11,449 bases of DNA from an uncultured Pseudomonadota bacterium. GTDB taxonomy: Bacteria > SAR324 > NAC60-12. Below, in pieces: positions 1 through 6,932 of this stretch. The stretch lies in the NCBI GenBank assembly GCA_913056375.1, contig CAJXNF010000053.1, positions 1-11,449 on the forward strand. The letters run 5' to 3'. Below the pieces are notes generated by a model. That model was given only the letters and a program-made list of their open reading frames with translations. It made no database searches and was not told the DNA's origin. Every line of letters starts with the position of its first letter. Position 1 is the stretch's first letter. Position numbers and translations under genes: made by a program.

Positions 1-231
1 CCAACAAAAGCATGATTAGGATGCTGCGATACATCTCCCCCCTCAGAGTTGAAACAGTCCTGTTTTCTATCAAAATTTTTTAGAAGGTAATTTGAAGCAA
101 GAAGCGGACTTATGTTGTGCTACTTCACCAAAAAGAACATGAGCACCTCCGCAGGCGTTCTTCCTCTAGTTGCTGCAATTTCTTGCGCGAGAGATGAGTG
201 CTGTGTTGAAGAGTGTGGTGGGCGAGAAAAA
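1..231. other. Left-edge region without a confident gene
   Basis: No convincing gene is seen here. It lies downstream of the leftward ACT-domain gene. On the minus strand a short open frame ends with a stop at 120-122. Its last ~25 codons read as a helix-like peptide containing GRTPAEV, which faintly recalls the C-terminal part of aldo/keto reductases. That frame is closed upstream by a stop at 273-275 and has no start codon with a ribosome site, so at most it is a remnant. I see no terminator hairpin with a T-run after the ACT gene. Confidence 0.4.
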
Positions 232-663
232 TTACAGAGGTTCGCTGGATACTGCTTGAAACCCAAGCTCTTCTAAAGCAAGTAGGCCCTCTTTCAGGTC
301 CTCCTCTTTCAGTAGAAGCCAATCCTTGGAAAAAGTGGAAACCAGCAAAATATTGAGATGACGTGAAGCCAACTGGGAAGCAATCGCAGCCAGAAAGCCT
401 GGCGTTTCAAATGGGGTGGACATTTTGAATTCAATGAGCTGGAACCAGGCCTGTTCCTGGAGGATGTCTGACTGCAGCAAAGCACGTTGCTTTTCGGTCG
501 TGATCACCGTTACTTCCTCGGCTTCGTGGGTCACCAGGAAATGTGGTTGTGGATTGGAGCACTCTTGAACCTGAAGAACAGTGTAACGCTGAGGATGCAA
601 GACAAAGGGGCTGCTGTTGATGGTTTTCCGAAGCGCTGGAGAAATTTCATTCATCAATGGCAT
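232..663 (-). CDS. Small ACT-domain protein (ACT_7 / COG3603-like)
   Basis: This 143-residue soluble protein probably binds an amino acid as a small sensor or regulator; no catalytic motif is visible. It has the two-part layout of the COG3603-type family. The N-terminal half (about 15-75) is a beta-rich ACT-like fold containing EEVTVIT. The C-terminal ACT_7-like domain (about 77-137) includes a TPGFLAAIASQLA helix, then the family hallmark LLVSTFSKDWLLLKEEDL and a closing helix ending ALEELGF. The ATG at 661-663 is used; a second in-frame ATG three codons in (652-654) is an alternative, and neither has a strong ribosome site. It is the third leftward gene after the acetyltransferase and aminotransferase. 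The ~130 bp gap holds two palindromes, so it may have its own promoter. The link to arginine metabolism is inferred from position only. Confidence 0.78.
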   Translation of the reverse strand: MPLMNEISPALRKTINSSPFVLHPQRYTVLQVQECSNPQPHFLVTHEAEEVTVITTEKQRALLQSDILQEQAWFQLIEFKMSTPFETPGFLAAIASQLASRHLNILLVSTFSKDWLLLKEEDLKEGLLALEELGFQAVSSEPL

Positions 664-709
664 CAGCTTTCAAGTACAAATCAGAGATCAAACCGCTGTG
701 TTTGGTTCT

Positions 710-722
710 TCCCATCATGGGA
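710..722. repeat. 13-bp interrupted palindrome upstream of ACT gene
   Basis: TCCCAT and ATGGGA flank a single C. The palindrome lies in the 130-bp gap between the aminotransferase stop and the ACT-protein start. It could be an operator half-site pair or chance; there is no T-run to suggest a terminator. Confidence 0.3.
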
Positions 723-745
723 GTTCCATAAACTATCCTGGCGGG

Positions 746-759
746 CGTCAGCTCTGACG
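746..759. repeat. 14-bp inverted repeat CGTCAG-CT-CTGACG
   Basis: This is a perfect 6-bp inverted repeat with a 2-bp centre, 35 bp from the aminotransferase stop and about 83 bp upstream of the ACT-protein start. Its size and spacing suit a dimeric repressor operator better than an RNA hairpin, whose loop would be too small. No regulator can be named. Confidence 0.3.
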
Positions 760-793
760 ATGGTAAAGAACCTTGAACTTTCGTCTCGCTTTT

Positions 794-2020
794 TCAGGCC
801 GCCTTGGATTGAGTCGCCAGTTTTGCCACGGCTCTCTCCAGAGCATCCAGGCCCATTCGTGTTTCTTCCTCGGTGATGACCAAGCTAGGCGCAAGCCTGA
901 GTACATCGGGTCCTGCGATCAAGACCATTGCTCCTTCATCGTGAGCAGCTTTCATGACTTCTCCGGCCTTACCTTCCCAACTCTCACTCATCACACAACC
1001 GAGCAACAGACCCAGTCCACGGATCTCTTTGAAGACACTATACTGCTGGCCAATTTTCTCTAGGCGATTGCGGAACCACTGGTGACGTTCCTGAACACCT
1101 GCCAAGACTTCGGGCTGGTTGACGACATCAAGGACTGCTTCGGCAACTACGCTGGCTAGCAGGTTGCCCCCATAGGTAGTGCCATGGGTTCCTACACTGA
1201 AGTGTTCTGCTATTTTCGCTGTGGTCAACATCGCTCCGATGGGAAATCCTCCTCCCAAACCTTTGGCACTGGATAGAACATCGGGAGTGATACCATAGTG
1301 CTGGTAGGCGAAAAGATGACCACTGCGTCCCATGCCGCTCTGCACCTCATCAAAAACTAGTAAGGCTCCGTGCTGGTCGCAAAGCTCTCGGGCAGTTTGT
1401 AGAAATTCTTGTTTGGCAGGTAGCACGCCACCTTCCCCCTGGATGGGTTCTACCATGATTGCGCAGGTTTTGTCAGAAACAGCGGCTCTCAGGGCATCAC
1501 AGTCGTTGTAGGGCACATGGTTGATGCCTCCTGGTTTTGGACCAAAGCCTTCTGCATACTTCGGTTGACCACCCACACTGACGGTGAAGAGAGTCCGTCC
1601 GTGAAATCCGTTGAAGGTTGCAATGATTTCATCCTTTTCTGCACCAACAGTATTGTAGGCATAGCGGCGGACGAGCTTGAGACAGGCTTCATTCGCTTCT
1701 GCTCCAGAGTTGGCAAAAAAGACCCGTTCGGCAAAGGTGGCTTCACAGAGTTTGCGTGCCAAACGAATCGCAGGTTCATTGGTATAGATGTTCGAGATGT
1801 GCCAGAGTTTTCCAGCTTGCTCCTGTAGCGCCTTGACCAGCGCTGGATGACAATGTCCGAGAGAAGTCACTGCAATTCCTCCGGTTAGATCAACGCGTTC
1901 TTGTCCTTGTTGATCCCAGATTCTTGAGCCTTCTCCACGTACAGGAATGAAAGACATGGGGGCGTAGTTGGGTACCATGAACTGGTCAAAATCACTGCGA
2001 TTGACGGTCTTGTTTTCCAT
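794..2020 (-). CDS. argD: Acetylornithine/succinylornithine-type aminotransferase (class III, PLP)
   Basis: This is a PLP-dependent class III aminotransferase of 408 residues, the usual length for ArgD/AstC. The family interconverts N-acetylglutamate semialdehyde and N-acetylornithine in arginine synthesis, or acts on succinylornithine in arginine breakdown. Visible signatures are GGIAVTSLGHCHPAL (48-62), the phosphate-binding SGAEANE (105-111), FHGRT (139-143), EPIQGEGG (191-198), the cofactor-ring FDEVQSGMGR (223-232), the Schiff-base lysine K253 in SSAKGLGGG, and the second-subunit phosphate contact HGTTYGGN (279-286). The NIYTNEPA and ATFAERVFF stretches favour ArgD/AstC over GABA transaminases. 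The ATG start has a GAGAGA ribosome site just upstream. It follows the GNAT gene by 25 bp and is probably co-transcribed with it. No other arg gene is present, so biosynthetic versus catabolic use cannot be decided. Confidence 0.88.
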   Translation of the reverse strand: MENKTVNRSDFDQFMVPNYAPMSFIPVRGEGSRIWDQQGQERVDLTGGIAVTSLGHCHPALVKALQEQAGKLWHISNIYTNEPAIRLARKLCEATFAERVFFANSGAEANEACLKLVRRYAYNTVGAEKDEIIATFNGFHGRTLFTVSVGGQPKYAEGFGPKPGGINHVPYNDCDALRAAVSDKTCAIMVEPIQGEGGVLPAKQEFLQTARELCDQHGALLVFDEVQSGMGRSGHLFAYQHYGITPDVLSSAKGLGGGFPIGAMLTTAKIAEHFSVGTHGTTYGGNLLASVVAEAVLDVVNQPEVLAGVQERHQWFRNRLEKIGQQYSVFKEIRGLGLLLGCVMSESWEGKAGEVMKAAHDEGAMVLIAGPDVLRLAPSLVITEEETRMGLDALERAVAKLATQSKAA

Positions 2021-2045
2021 CGTCTCTCTCGGAAGGTTGGGTTAT

Positions 2046-2552
2046 TCAGGCTTGGATATCTTGAGTCAGCATCACTACGCGCTTTGCTCCGCCTTCGGTA
2101 TCTTGCTGTCCGACTTCCACAAAGCCAAGTTGTGCATGAAAGGTCTCTGAGATCAGATTGGGTGGACGCAGGTTGACCTCACAGGCGAGTGTTGGGTAGC
2201 GCCCTTGGATTAAGTGGATGACAGCAGCATATAAGTCGCGACCAATGCCTTGACGGTGAAAACTGGGTGCAATGGCGATGCGATCCACATAAGCAAAGTG
2301 AGCGTAGCGTTGATGAAACCAGCCAAAGTTGACGCTGTCGTAGTCGGCAGTTTCATCGAGTACCAGGATGAAGCCAGCTAGCTCACCGTGAGAGCTTCGG
2401 GCAATCCCGGTGTAGATCGATTGTTCTCGTAGCGAAGCGAGCTTGGCTGCGGAGAGTGAGCTGACATGGGGCACCGCAGCTTCATTCAAAGCAAGGATCT
2501 CTGCTTCGTCCGCTTGCGTTGCAATACTGAGTTGGAAAGAGGAGGATTTCAT
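2046..2552 (-). CDS. GNAT-family N-acetyltransferase (COG3818-like)
   Basis: This is a 168-residue single-domain acetyl-CoA-dependent N-acetyltransferase of unknown substrate. The GNAT fold is complete. It has an N-terminal beta strand and helix (about 8-45), then a beta hairpin with GELAGFILVLDE (56-67). Next comes the acetyl-CoA pyrophosphate loop RQGIGR (100-105), preceded by the strand VDRIAIAP (89-96). A C-terminal part follows with ACEVNLRPPN (123-132) and HAQLGFVEVG (139-148). The YAHFAYVDRI and ACEVNL..PN patterns match a subgroup of predicted acetyltransferases (COG3818-like) rather than RimI or ArgA. It is the first gene of the leftward run and lies 25 bp before argD. The link to acetylated arginine intermediates is suggestive only. 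The ATG at 2550-2552 has only a weak ribosome site. Confidence 0.86.
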   Translation of the reverse strand: MKSSSFQLSIATQADEAEILALNEAAVPHVSSLSAAKLASLREQSIYTGIARSSHGELAGFILVLDETADYDSVNFGWFHQRYAHFAYVDRIAIAPSFHRQGIGRDLYAAVIHLIQGRYPTLACEVNLRPPNLISETFHAQLGFVEVGQQDTEGGAKRVVMLTQDIQA

Positions 2553-2613
2553 GCTGCTCGTTGTTGATCGTGGTAATTGGCAGCGAAGCCGTCTATTCTG
2601 ATTGGGTCTTCAC

Positions 2614-2619
2614 AAGGAG
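2614..2619 (+). promoter_or_regulatory. Ribosome binding site AAGGAG setting the DUF58 start
   Basis: AAGGAG lies 6 nt before the ATG at 2626. It favours that codon over the in-frame TTG at 2602, which would place the ribosome site inside the coding sequence. Confidence 0.75.
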
Positions 2620-2625
2620 TTACTG

Positions 2626-3465
2626 ATGGACCCTAGCCTTCTTGCGCAACTCAAGCAACTAGAATTGCGCCTCAAGCCCTCCCGAGCCTCATCGATGTTG
2701 GGTCGACACGAGCTTCGTCACCGCGGACGAAGCCTTGAATTTGCTGGCTATCGTGAGTATCGGCCAGGCGATGACCTACGGGAATTGGACTGGAAACTTC
2801 TCGGCCGTACCCAGCGACACTACATCAAGCAGCGCGACACACACAGTCCCGCAACAGCGTTGGTTCTGTTGGATACTTCGCCTTCGATGCAGTTGCAATC
2901 CCCAGATGCAGAATTCAGTAAATTGCGAGCAGCACAGTTGCTGGCGTTTGGACTATTGTTTACACTCCAGCGCCAGGGTGACCGCTTCAGCTTTCAACTT
3001 CTTGATGGTGCTCCTGTCCCTCCTCCTCGTTCCACCCGAAGAGCTTTTCTCCATGCGCTCGAAAGGCTGGAAAATCCCAGTCCCAATGAGGTTCCCCAAC
3101 TACCTACCTTGCAGCCTCTTTCTTTCGATCATGTCTATCTGATTTCAGATTTGTTGAGGCCTCCTGCCCAATGGGAGAGTTGGTTGAACACACTACGCCT
3201 TGTCGGGCGGGAGTGTCAGTGCTTGCGAGTTTTAGATCCGTTGGAGTTGGGGGAAGGAGAAAACCCAGATTATTTGCAGCACCTCGAAAGCCCGGAGCGG
3301 AAAAGGCAAATGCAGTCTGCCGATTGGTCTCGGTATCTTGAGAACTTTGAGTCACATCGAAAACAGATAAACCAATTTTGTCGTCAGCAGAATCTGCCTT
3401 TGCATGAATGCGTGACTCGCAAATCAGTACTCAATGAAATTCAAAAAATCTTGTTGCGACTCTAA
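2626..3465 (+). CDS. DUF58 / von Willebrand A-like domain protein
   Basis: This is a 279-residue cytoplasmic DUF58 protein; no signal peptide or membrane segment is seen. The family signature is clear: GRSLEFAGYREYRPGDD followed by LRELDWKLLGRT (34-62 from the ATG). The vWA-like part starts with a metal-site motif DTSPSM (83-88). A later strand VYLISDLL (170-177) supplies the usual second acidic element. DUF58 proteins commonly work with MoxR-type AAA+ ATPases as chaperone-like systems that mature or insert metal into enzymes or envelope proteins. No MoxR gene is adjacent here, so its partner must be elsewhere or absent. I chose the ATG at 2626 because of the ribosome site AAGGAG; a TTG at 2602 would add eight residues. 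It is divergent from the GNAT gene and convergent with the response regulator. Confidence 0.9.
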   Translation: MDPSLLAQLKQLELRLKPSRASSMLGRHELRHRGRSLEFAGYREYRPGDDLRELDWKLLGRTQRHYIKQRDTHSPATALVLLDTSPSMQLQSPDAEFSKLRAAQLLAFGLLFTLQRQGDRFSFQLLDGAPVPPPRSTRRAFLHALERLENPSPNEVPQLPTLQPLSFDHVYLISDLLRPPAQWESWLNTLRLVGRECQCLRVLDPLELGEGENPDYLQHLESPERKRQMQSADWSRYLENFESHRKQINQFCRQQNLPLHECVTRKSVLNEIQKILLRL

Positions 3466-3494
3466 TCGGCTAAGGTGGGAAGCTTGTGTGGGGA

Positions 3495-3890
3495 TTAGCG
3501 CAGTTGTTCGCAAAGTGGAACCAACGTTTCAAATAACTCATCCATTTCGAGAGGCTTGGTGAGTAGTTTCACATTGTAGGGTGCGAGGGCTTCTGCAAAT
3601 TCTTCATCGTCATGGGCACTGATCGCAATCACGATCTGAGAGTGTGATCTTTTACGGATGTGGTCAACCAACCGTAGTCCACTCATGCGAGGCATGCTTA
3701 GGTCCGTCAAAACGATATCGTAATCTCGCTCATCCATTTTGTTGAGGGCTTCCTGGCCATCTTCTGCGGTGTCGACCTCGGCAAACAGGTTCTGCAGTAG
3801 AAATTGGAAAGACTCTCGCAACGCAAGTTCATCTTCTACGATCAGGACGCTTAAATTCTTTGTGAGAGCTAAGATTTTTTCTAAATCCAT
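3495..3890 (-). CDS. Single-domain response regulator (CheY-like receiver)
   Basis: This is a stand-alone phospho-acceptor receiver domain with no output domain. With the ATG at 3888-3890 it has 131 residues, typical of receiver-only regulators. The same frame extends to a TTG at 3951-3953 (152 residues), but that start lacks a ribosome site and the extra 21 residues are not receiver-like. In the longer numbering, the acidic pair is E40-D41 in VLIVEDE. The phosphorylation site is D84 in LTDLSMP, the switch Ser is S112 in ISAHDD, and the conserved lysine is K133 in LTKP. The TKNLSVLIVEDE opening resembles receivers that act with histidine kinases through protein contacts. No kinase gene is nearby, so it is an orphan in this window. 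It converges on the DUF58 gene, with about 30 bp between the stops. Confidence 0.88.
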   Translation of the reverse strand: MDLEKILALTKNLSVLIVEDELALRESFQFLLQNLFAEVDTAEDGQEALNKMDERDYDIVLTDLSMPRMSGLRLVDHIRKRSHSQIVIAISAHDDEEFAEALAPYNVKLLTKPLEMDELFETLVPLCEQLR

Positions 3891-4161
3891 GAATTCTCGA
3901 AAGCTGTGTTGGTAAAGGTTGTCTACGTTCACATAATTTGTGAGAGTTTGCAATGGTTAGGCTATAGCATCATTGTGCTAAGACTATATAGCTGCCTGGA
4001 AAACGAACTGCGCTTTCTCTTGCATTTTGATTTATAAACTCACAACAAAAATGTTCGAAGAGAGCTGATTTTGATGAAGCAATTAGGGGCAGATTGCTCA
4101 CTATATTTTGGCAGAGTTTCGAATAAGCCCAATTTTTGGCGAAGCGATGGGTTACCAACTC

Positions 4162-4190
4162 TTGATTATAGTGACATTGACAGATAACTT
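4162..4190 (+). promoter_or_regulatory. Candidate sigma-70-like promoter for aceE-aceF
   Basis: TTGATT at 4162-4167 and TAACTT at 4185-4190 are 17 bp apart and lie about 70 bp before the aceE start. A consensus-like TTGACA at 4177-4182 is also present but has no good -10 at the right distance. Both are weak guesses from sequence alone. Confidence 0.22.
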
Positions 4191-4251
4191 AGTCGTTTTT
4201 GCTACTCCGGCTGAGAGTTTCTTCAGCATCAACTATTGCCTTGAGAACATG

Positions 4252-4257
4252 AAGGAA
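4252..4257 (+). promoter_or_regulatory. Ribosome binding site of aceE (AAGGAA)
   Basis: AAGGAA lies 5 nt before the ATG at 4263, supporting that start. Confidence 0.6.
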
Positions 4258-4262
4258 ACGCA

Positions 4263-6920
4263 ATGAACACACCGGTCCATGACATTGATCCACAAGAAAC
4301 GCAAGAGTGGCAAGAGGCCTTGGAAGCCGTAATTGCCCACGAAGGCAGGGAGCGGGCTCAGTATTTAATGCGTCGACTGATTGATCAGGCGCAAATTGCG
4401 GGCGTCGATACTCCCTATTCTGCGTATACACCATACCAAAACACGATCCCTACAGAACTGGAAGCCAGACCAGAAGGCAATCCAGACGTGGAGGAGCGTC
4501 TGCAGGCATTTGTACGCTGGAATGCAATGGCAATGGTCCTCAAGGCGAACAAAGAGAGTTCAGAACTTGGGGGTCACATCGCCAGTTATGCCTCTTCTGC
4601 TTTGCTCTATGAAGTGGGCTTCAACCACTTCTGGCACGCGCGTCACGACAATCATGGCGGTGATCTTGTTTATTTTCAGGGGCACTCTGCACCCGGAGTT
4701 TATTCCAGAGCTTTTCTGGAGGGGCGACTCAGCGAAGACCATCTGCTGAATTTCCGACAAGAAGCTGGAGGCAATGGCGTTTCTTCCTATCCACACCCTT
4801 GGTTGATGCCTGAATTCTGGCAGTTCCCAACTGTTTCAATGGGGTTGGGACCGATTATGGCGATCTACCAGGCGCGTTTCCTCAAGTACCTTCACAATCG
4901 TGGTCTGGTGGATACCAGCAACCGAAAAGTCTGGGCCTTCCTTGGTGATGGAGAGACAGACGAGCCGGAGACACTGGGAGCCATTGGCTTAGCGACCCGT
5001 GAGAAGCTGGACAACCTGATTTTCGTGATCAACTGTAATCTTCAGCGACTTGATGGCCCAGTGCGTGGGAACGGCAAAATCATTCAGGAGTTGGAGGGAG
5101 CCTTCCGAGGAGAGGGTTGGAACGTGATCAAGGTACTGTGGGGTGGAAGCTGGGATCCTCTTCTTGCGAAGGACCCAAAGGGTTTACTGCGTAAACGGAT
5201 GGAAGAGTGCGTAGACGGGGAGTACCAGAATTTTAAGAACAAAGGTGGTGCCTACACCCGTGATAATTTCTTTGGCAAATATCCAGAATTGCTGGAGATG
5301 GTCTCGAATATGACTGATGACGAGATCTGGAAATTGAAGCGGGGTGGCCACGACCTCTTCAAAGTGTACGCGGCCTATCATTCAGCCGTGAATCACCAGG
5401 GGCAGCCGACCGTGCTGCTGATGAAGACGGTCAAGGGCTTCGGGATGGGTGCTTCAGGAGAGGCAGCGAATCCAAGCCACCAGCAAAAGAAGATGTCTAG
5501 CGATGATCTTTACAAGTTCCGTGATCGATTTAGTCTTCCCATTTCTGATGAGCAGGTTGCCAAGCTGGAGCTGGTCCGCCCAGATGAGAGCACTGAGGAG
5601 ATGCAGTATCTAAGAGAGCGTCGTGGAAAACTCGGTGGGTTTCTGCCAATGCGCTTGCAGCGCGGAGATGAACTCAAGGCTCCAGAATTGAGCACCTTTG
5701 ATCGTTTGCTGAAGGACTCTGGTGATCGCGAGATGTCCACAACCCAGGCATTGGTCCAGGCAATGACCATGCTGACCCGTGACAAGGAACTTGGCCCACG
5801 CTTGGTGCCAATTGTTCCAGACGAGGCCCGGACCTTCGGGATGGAGGGGATGTTCCGCCAAATTGGGATCTATGCTCACGAAGGACAAAAGTACGAGCCG
5901 GTTGATCGTGATCAGTTGATGTACTACCGCGAAGATCAGAAAGGCCAATTGCTGCAGGAAGGAATCAACGAAGCGGGGGCGATGTCGTCTTGGATTGCAG
6001 CAGCAACTTCCTATAGTTCCTCGGGCTTGCAGATGATTCCGGTGTACATCTTCTACTCGATGTTTGGATTCCAACGAATTGGAGATCTTGCCTGGGCAGC
6101 GGGTGATATGCAGGCCCGTGGTTTCTTAATTGGAGCAACCTCTGGGAGAACGACTCTAAACGGCGAGGGTCTGCAGCACGAAGATGGACACAGCCAGATC
6201 CTGGCAGCCAACATTCCCAACTGTGTTTCCTACGATCCAACCTTTTCACATGAGGTGACGGTCATCTTCCAAAATGGCCTCTACCGCATGAACGAATTGC
6301 AAGAAAACGTCTTCTACTACATCACCACTCTGAACGAAAATTATCCACAACCAGGGATGCCTGAAGGACAGGAAGAGAACATCCTCAAGGGCATGTATCG
6401 ATTCCAGGAAGGCAAGCCGGGCAAGCTGAGAGTGCAGCTTTTGGGTTGTGGTTCTATTTTCCGTGAAGTGATGGCTGGAGCAGACCTGTTGGCGGAAGAT
6501 TGGGGTGTTCAGGCAGATCTCTGGAGTTGTCCAAGTTTCAATGAACTGCACCGTGATATTCTGGAGGTAGAACGCTGGAATCGGCTACATCCTGAAGAGA
6601 CTCCAAGATTGAGTCATGTGGAGCAGTGTCTTGCTGAAACGACAGGTCCAGTCATTGCGGCAACCGACTATGTCAAGCGCTTTGCTGATCAGATACGGGC
6701 TGCTGTCCCACGAAGATACACCGCTCTCGGGACGGATGGTTACGGACGAAGTGATTTCCGGAAAGCTCTTCGCAGTCACTTTGAGGTGGATCGCTACCAT
6801 GTTGCCGTTACTGCCCTGAAGTCACTGGCGGACGAAGGTGAAATTCCCACCAAGCAGGTTGCTGAGGCTATTCGTAAGTACGGTATTGATCCGGAAAAAA
6901 CCAATCCACTTTATGCTTGA
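4263..6920 (+). CDS. aceE: Pyruvate dehydrogenase E1 component, homodimeric type
   Basis: This thiamine-diphosphate enzyme decarboxylates pyruvate and transfers the acetyl group to the lipoyl arms of E2, linking glycolysis to acetyl-CoA in the cytoplasm. It has 885 residues, close to E. coli AceE (887). The cofactor-binding motif runs from GDGETDEPE (228-236) to NCNLQRLDGPVRGN (257-270). Residues known to matter in the E. coli enzyme are visible with an offset of one: H105 in GGHIAS, H141 in YFQGHSAPG, Y176 in SSYPHP, H406 in NPSHQQKK, E570 in GINEAGAMSSW (the cofactor-activating Glu), and H639 in LQHEDGHSQ. The C-terminal domain contains LGTDGYGRSD (822-831). All key residues are intact. It is the first gene of a two-gene operon with aceF, 12 bp downstream. 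Confidence 0.98.
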   Translation: MNTPVHDIDPQETQEWQEALEAVIAHEGRERAQYLMRRLIDQAQIAGVDTPYSAYTPYQNTIPTELEARPEGNPDVEERLQAFVRWNAMAMVLKANKESSELGGHIASYASSALLYEVGFNHFWHARHDNHGGDLVYFQGHSAPGVYSRAFLEGRLSEDHLLNFRQEAGGNGVSSYPHPWLMPEFWQFPTVSMGLGPIMAIYQARFLKYLHNRGLVDTSNRKVWAFLGDGETDEPETLGAIGLATREKLDNLIFVINCNLQRLDGPVRGNGKIIQELEGAFRGEGWNVIKVLWGGSWDPLLAKDPKGLLRKRMEECVDGEYQNFKNKGGAYTRDNFFGKYPELLEMVSNMTDDEIWKLKRGGHDLFKVYAAYHSAVNHQGQPTVLLMKTVKGFGMGASGEAANPSHQQKKMSSDDLYKFRDRFSLPISDEQVAKLELVRPDESTEEMQYLRERRGKLGGFLPMRLQRGDELKAPELSTFDRLLKDSGDREMSTTQALVQAMTMLTRDKELGPRLVPIVPDEARTFGMEGMFRQIGIYAHEGQKYEPVDRDQLMYYREDQKGQLLQEGINEAGAMSSWIAAATSYSSSGLQMIPVYIFYSMFGFQRIGDLAWAAGDMQARGFLIGATSGRTTLNGEGLQHEDGHSQILAANIPNCVSYDPTFSHEVTVIFQNGLYRMNELQENVFYYITTLNENYPQPGMPEGQEENILKGMYRFQEGKPGKLRVQLLGCGSIFREVMAGADLLAEDWGVQADLWSCPSFNELHRDILEVERWNRLHPEETPRLSHVEQCLAETTGPVIAATDYVKRFADQIRAAVPRRYTALGTDGYGRSDFRKALRSHFEVDRYHVAVTALKSLADEGEIPTKQVAEAIRKYGIDPEKTNPLYA

Positions 6921-6932
6921 GAGAGTGAATAC

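Larger units (their letters stand above)
3891..4262. other. AT-rich divergent intergenic region between response regulator and aceE
   Basis: About 370 bp, visibly richer in A+T than the flanking genes, separates two divergently transcribed genes and presumably holds both promoters. Nested short inverted repeats occur at 3961-3992: GCTATA/TATAGC enclosing TAGCA/TGCTA. A minus-strand open frame at 3970-4158 starts with TTG, has no ribosome site and looks like no known protein, so I do not call it. No riboswitch or tRNA fold is apparent. Confidence 0.5.

Noticed and set aside
487..1063. Plus-strand open frames over the ACT and argD genes
   Set aside because: They are antisense to well-supported leftward genes, with no motifs or ribosome sites.
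3970..4158. 62-residue minus-strand frame upstream of the response regulator
   Set aside because: It has a TTG start, no ribosome site, AT-rich intergenic composition and no recognisable features.
4120..4190. PdhR-like operator upstream of aceE
   Set aside because: A TTGG...CCAA pair is present, but the spacing and flanks do not fit the known PdhR palindrome.
5610..6074. 154-residue minus-strand open frame inside aceE
   Set aside because: It is a shadow of the strongly conserved E1 coding sequence, which fully explains the region.
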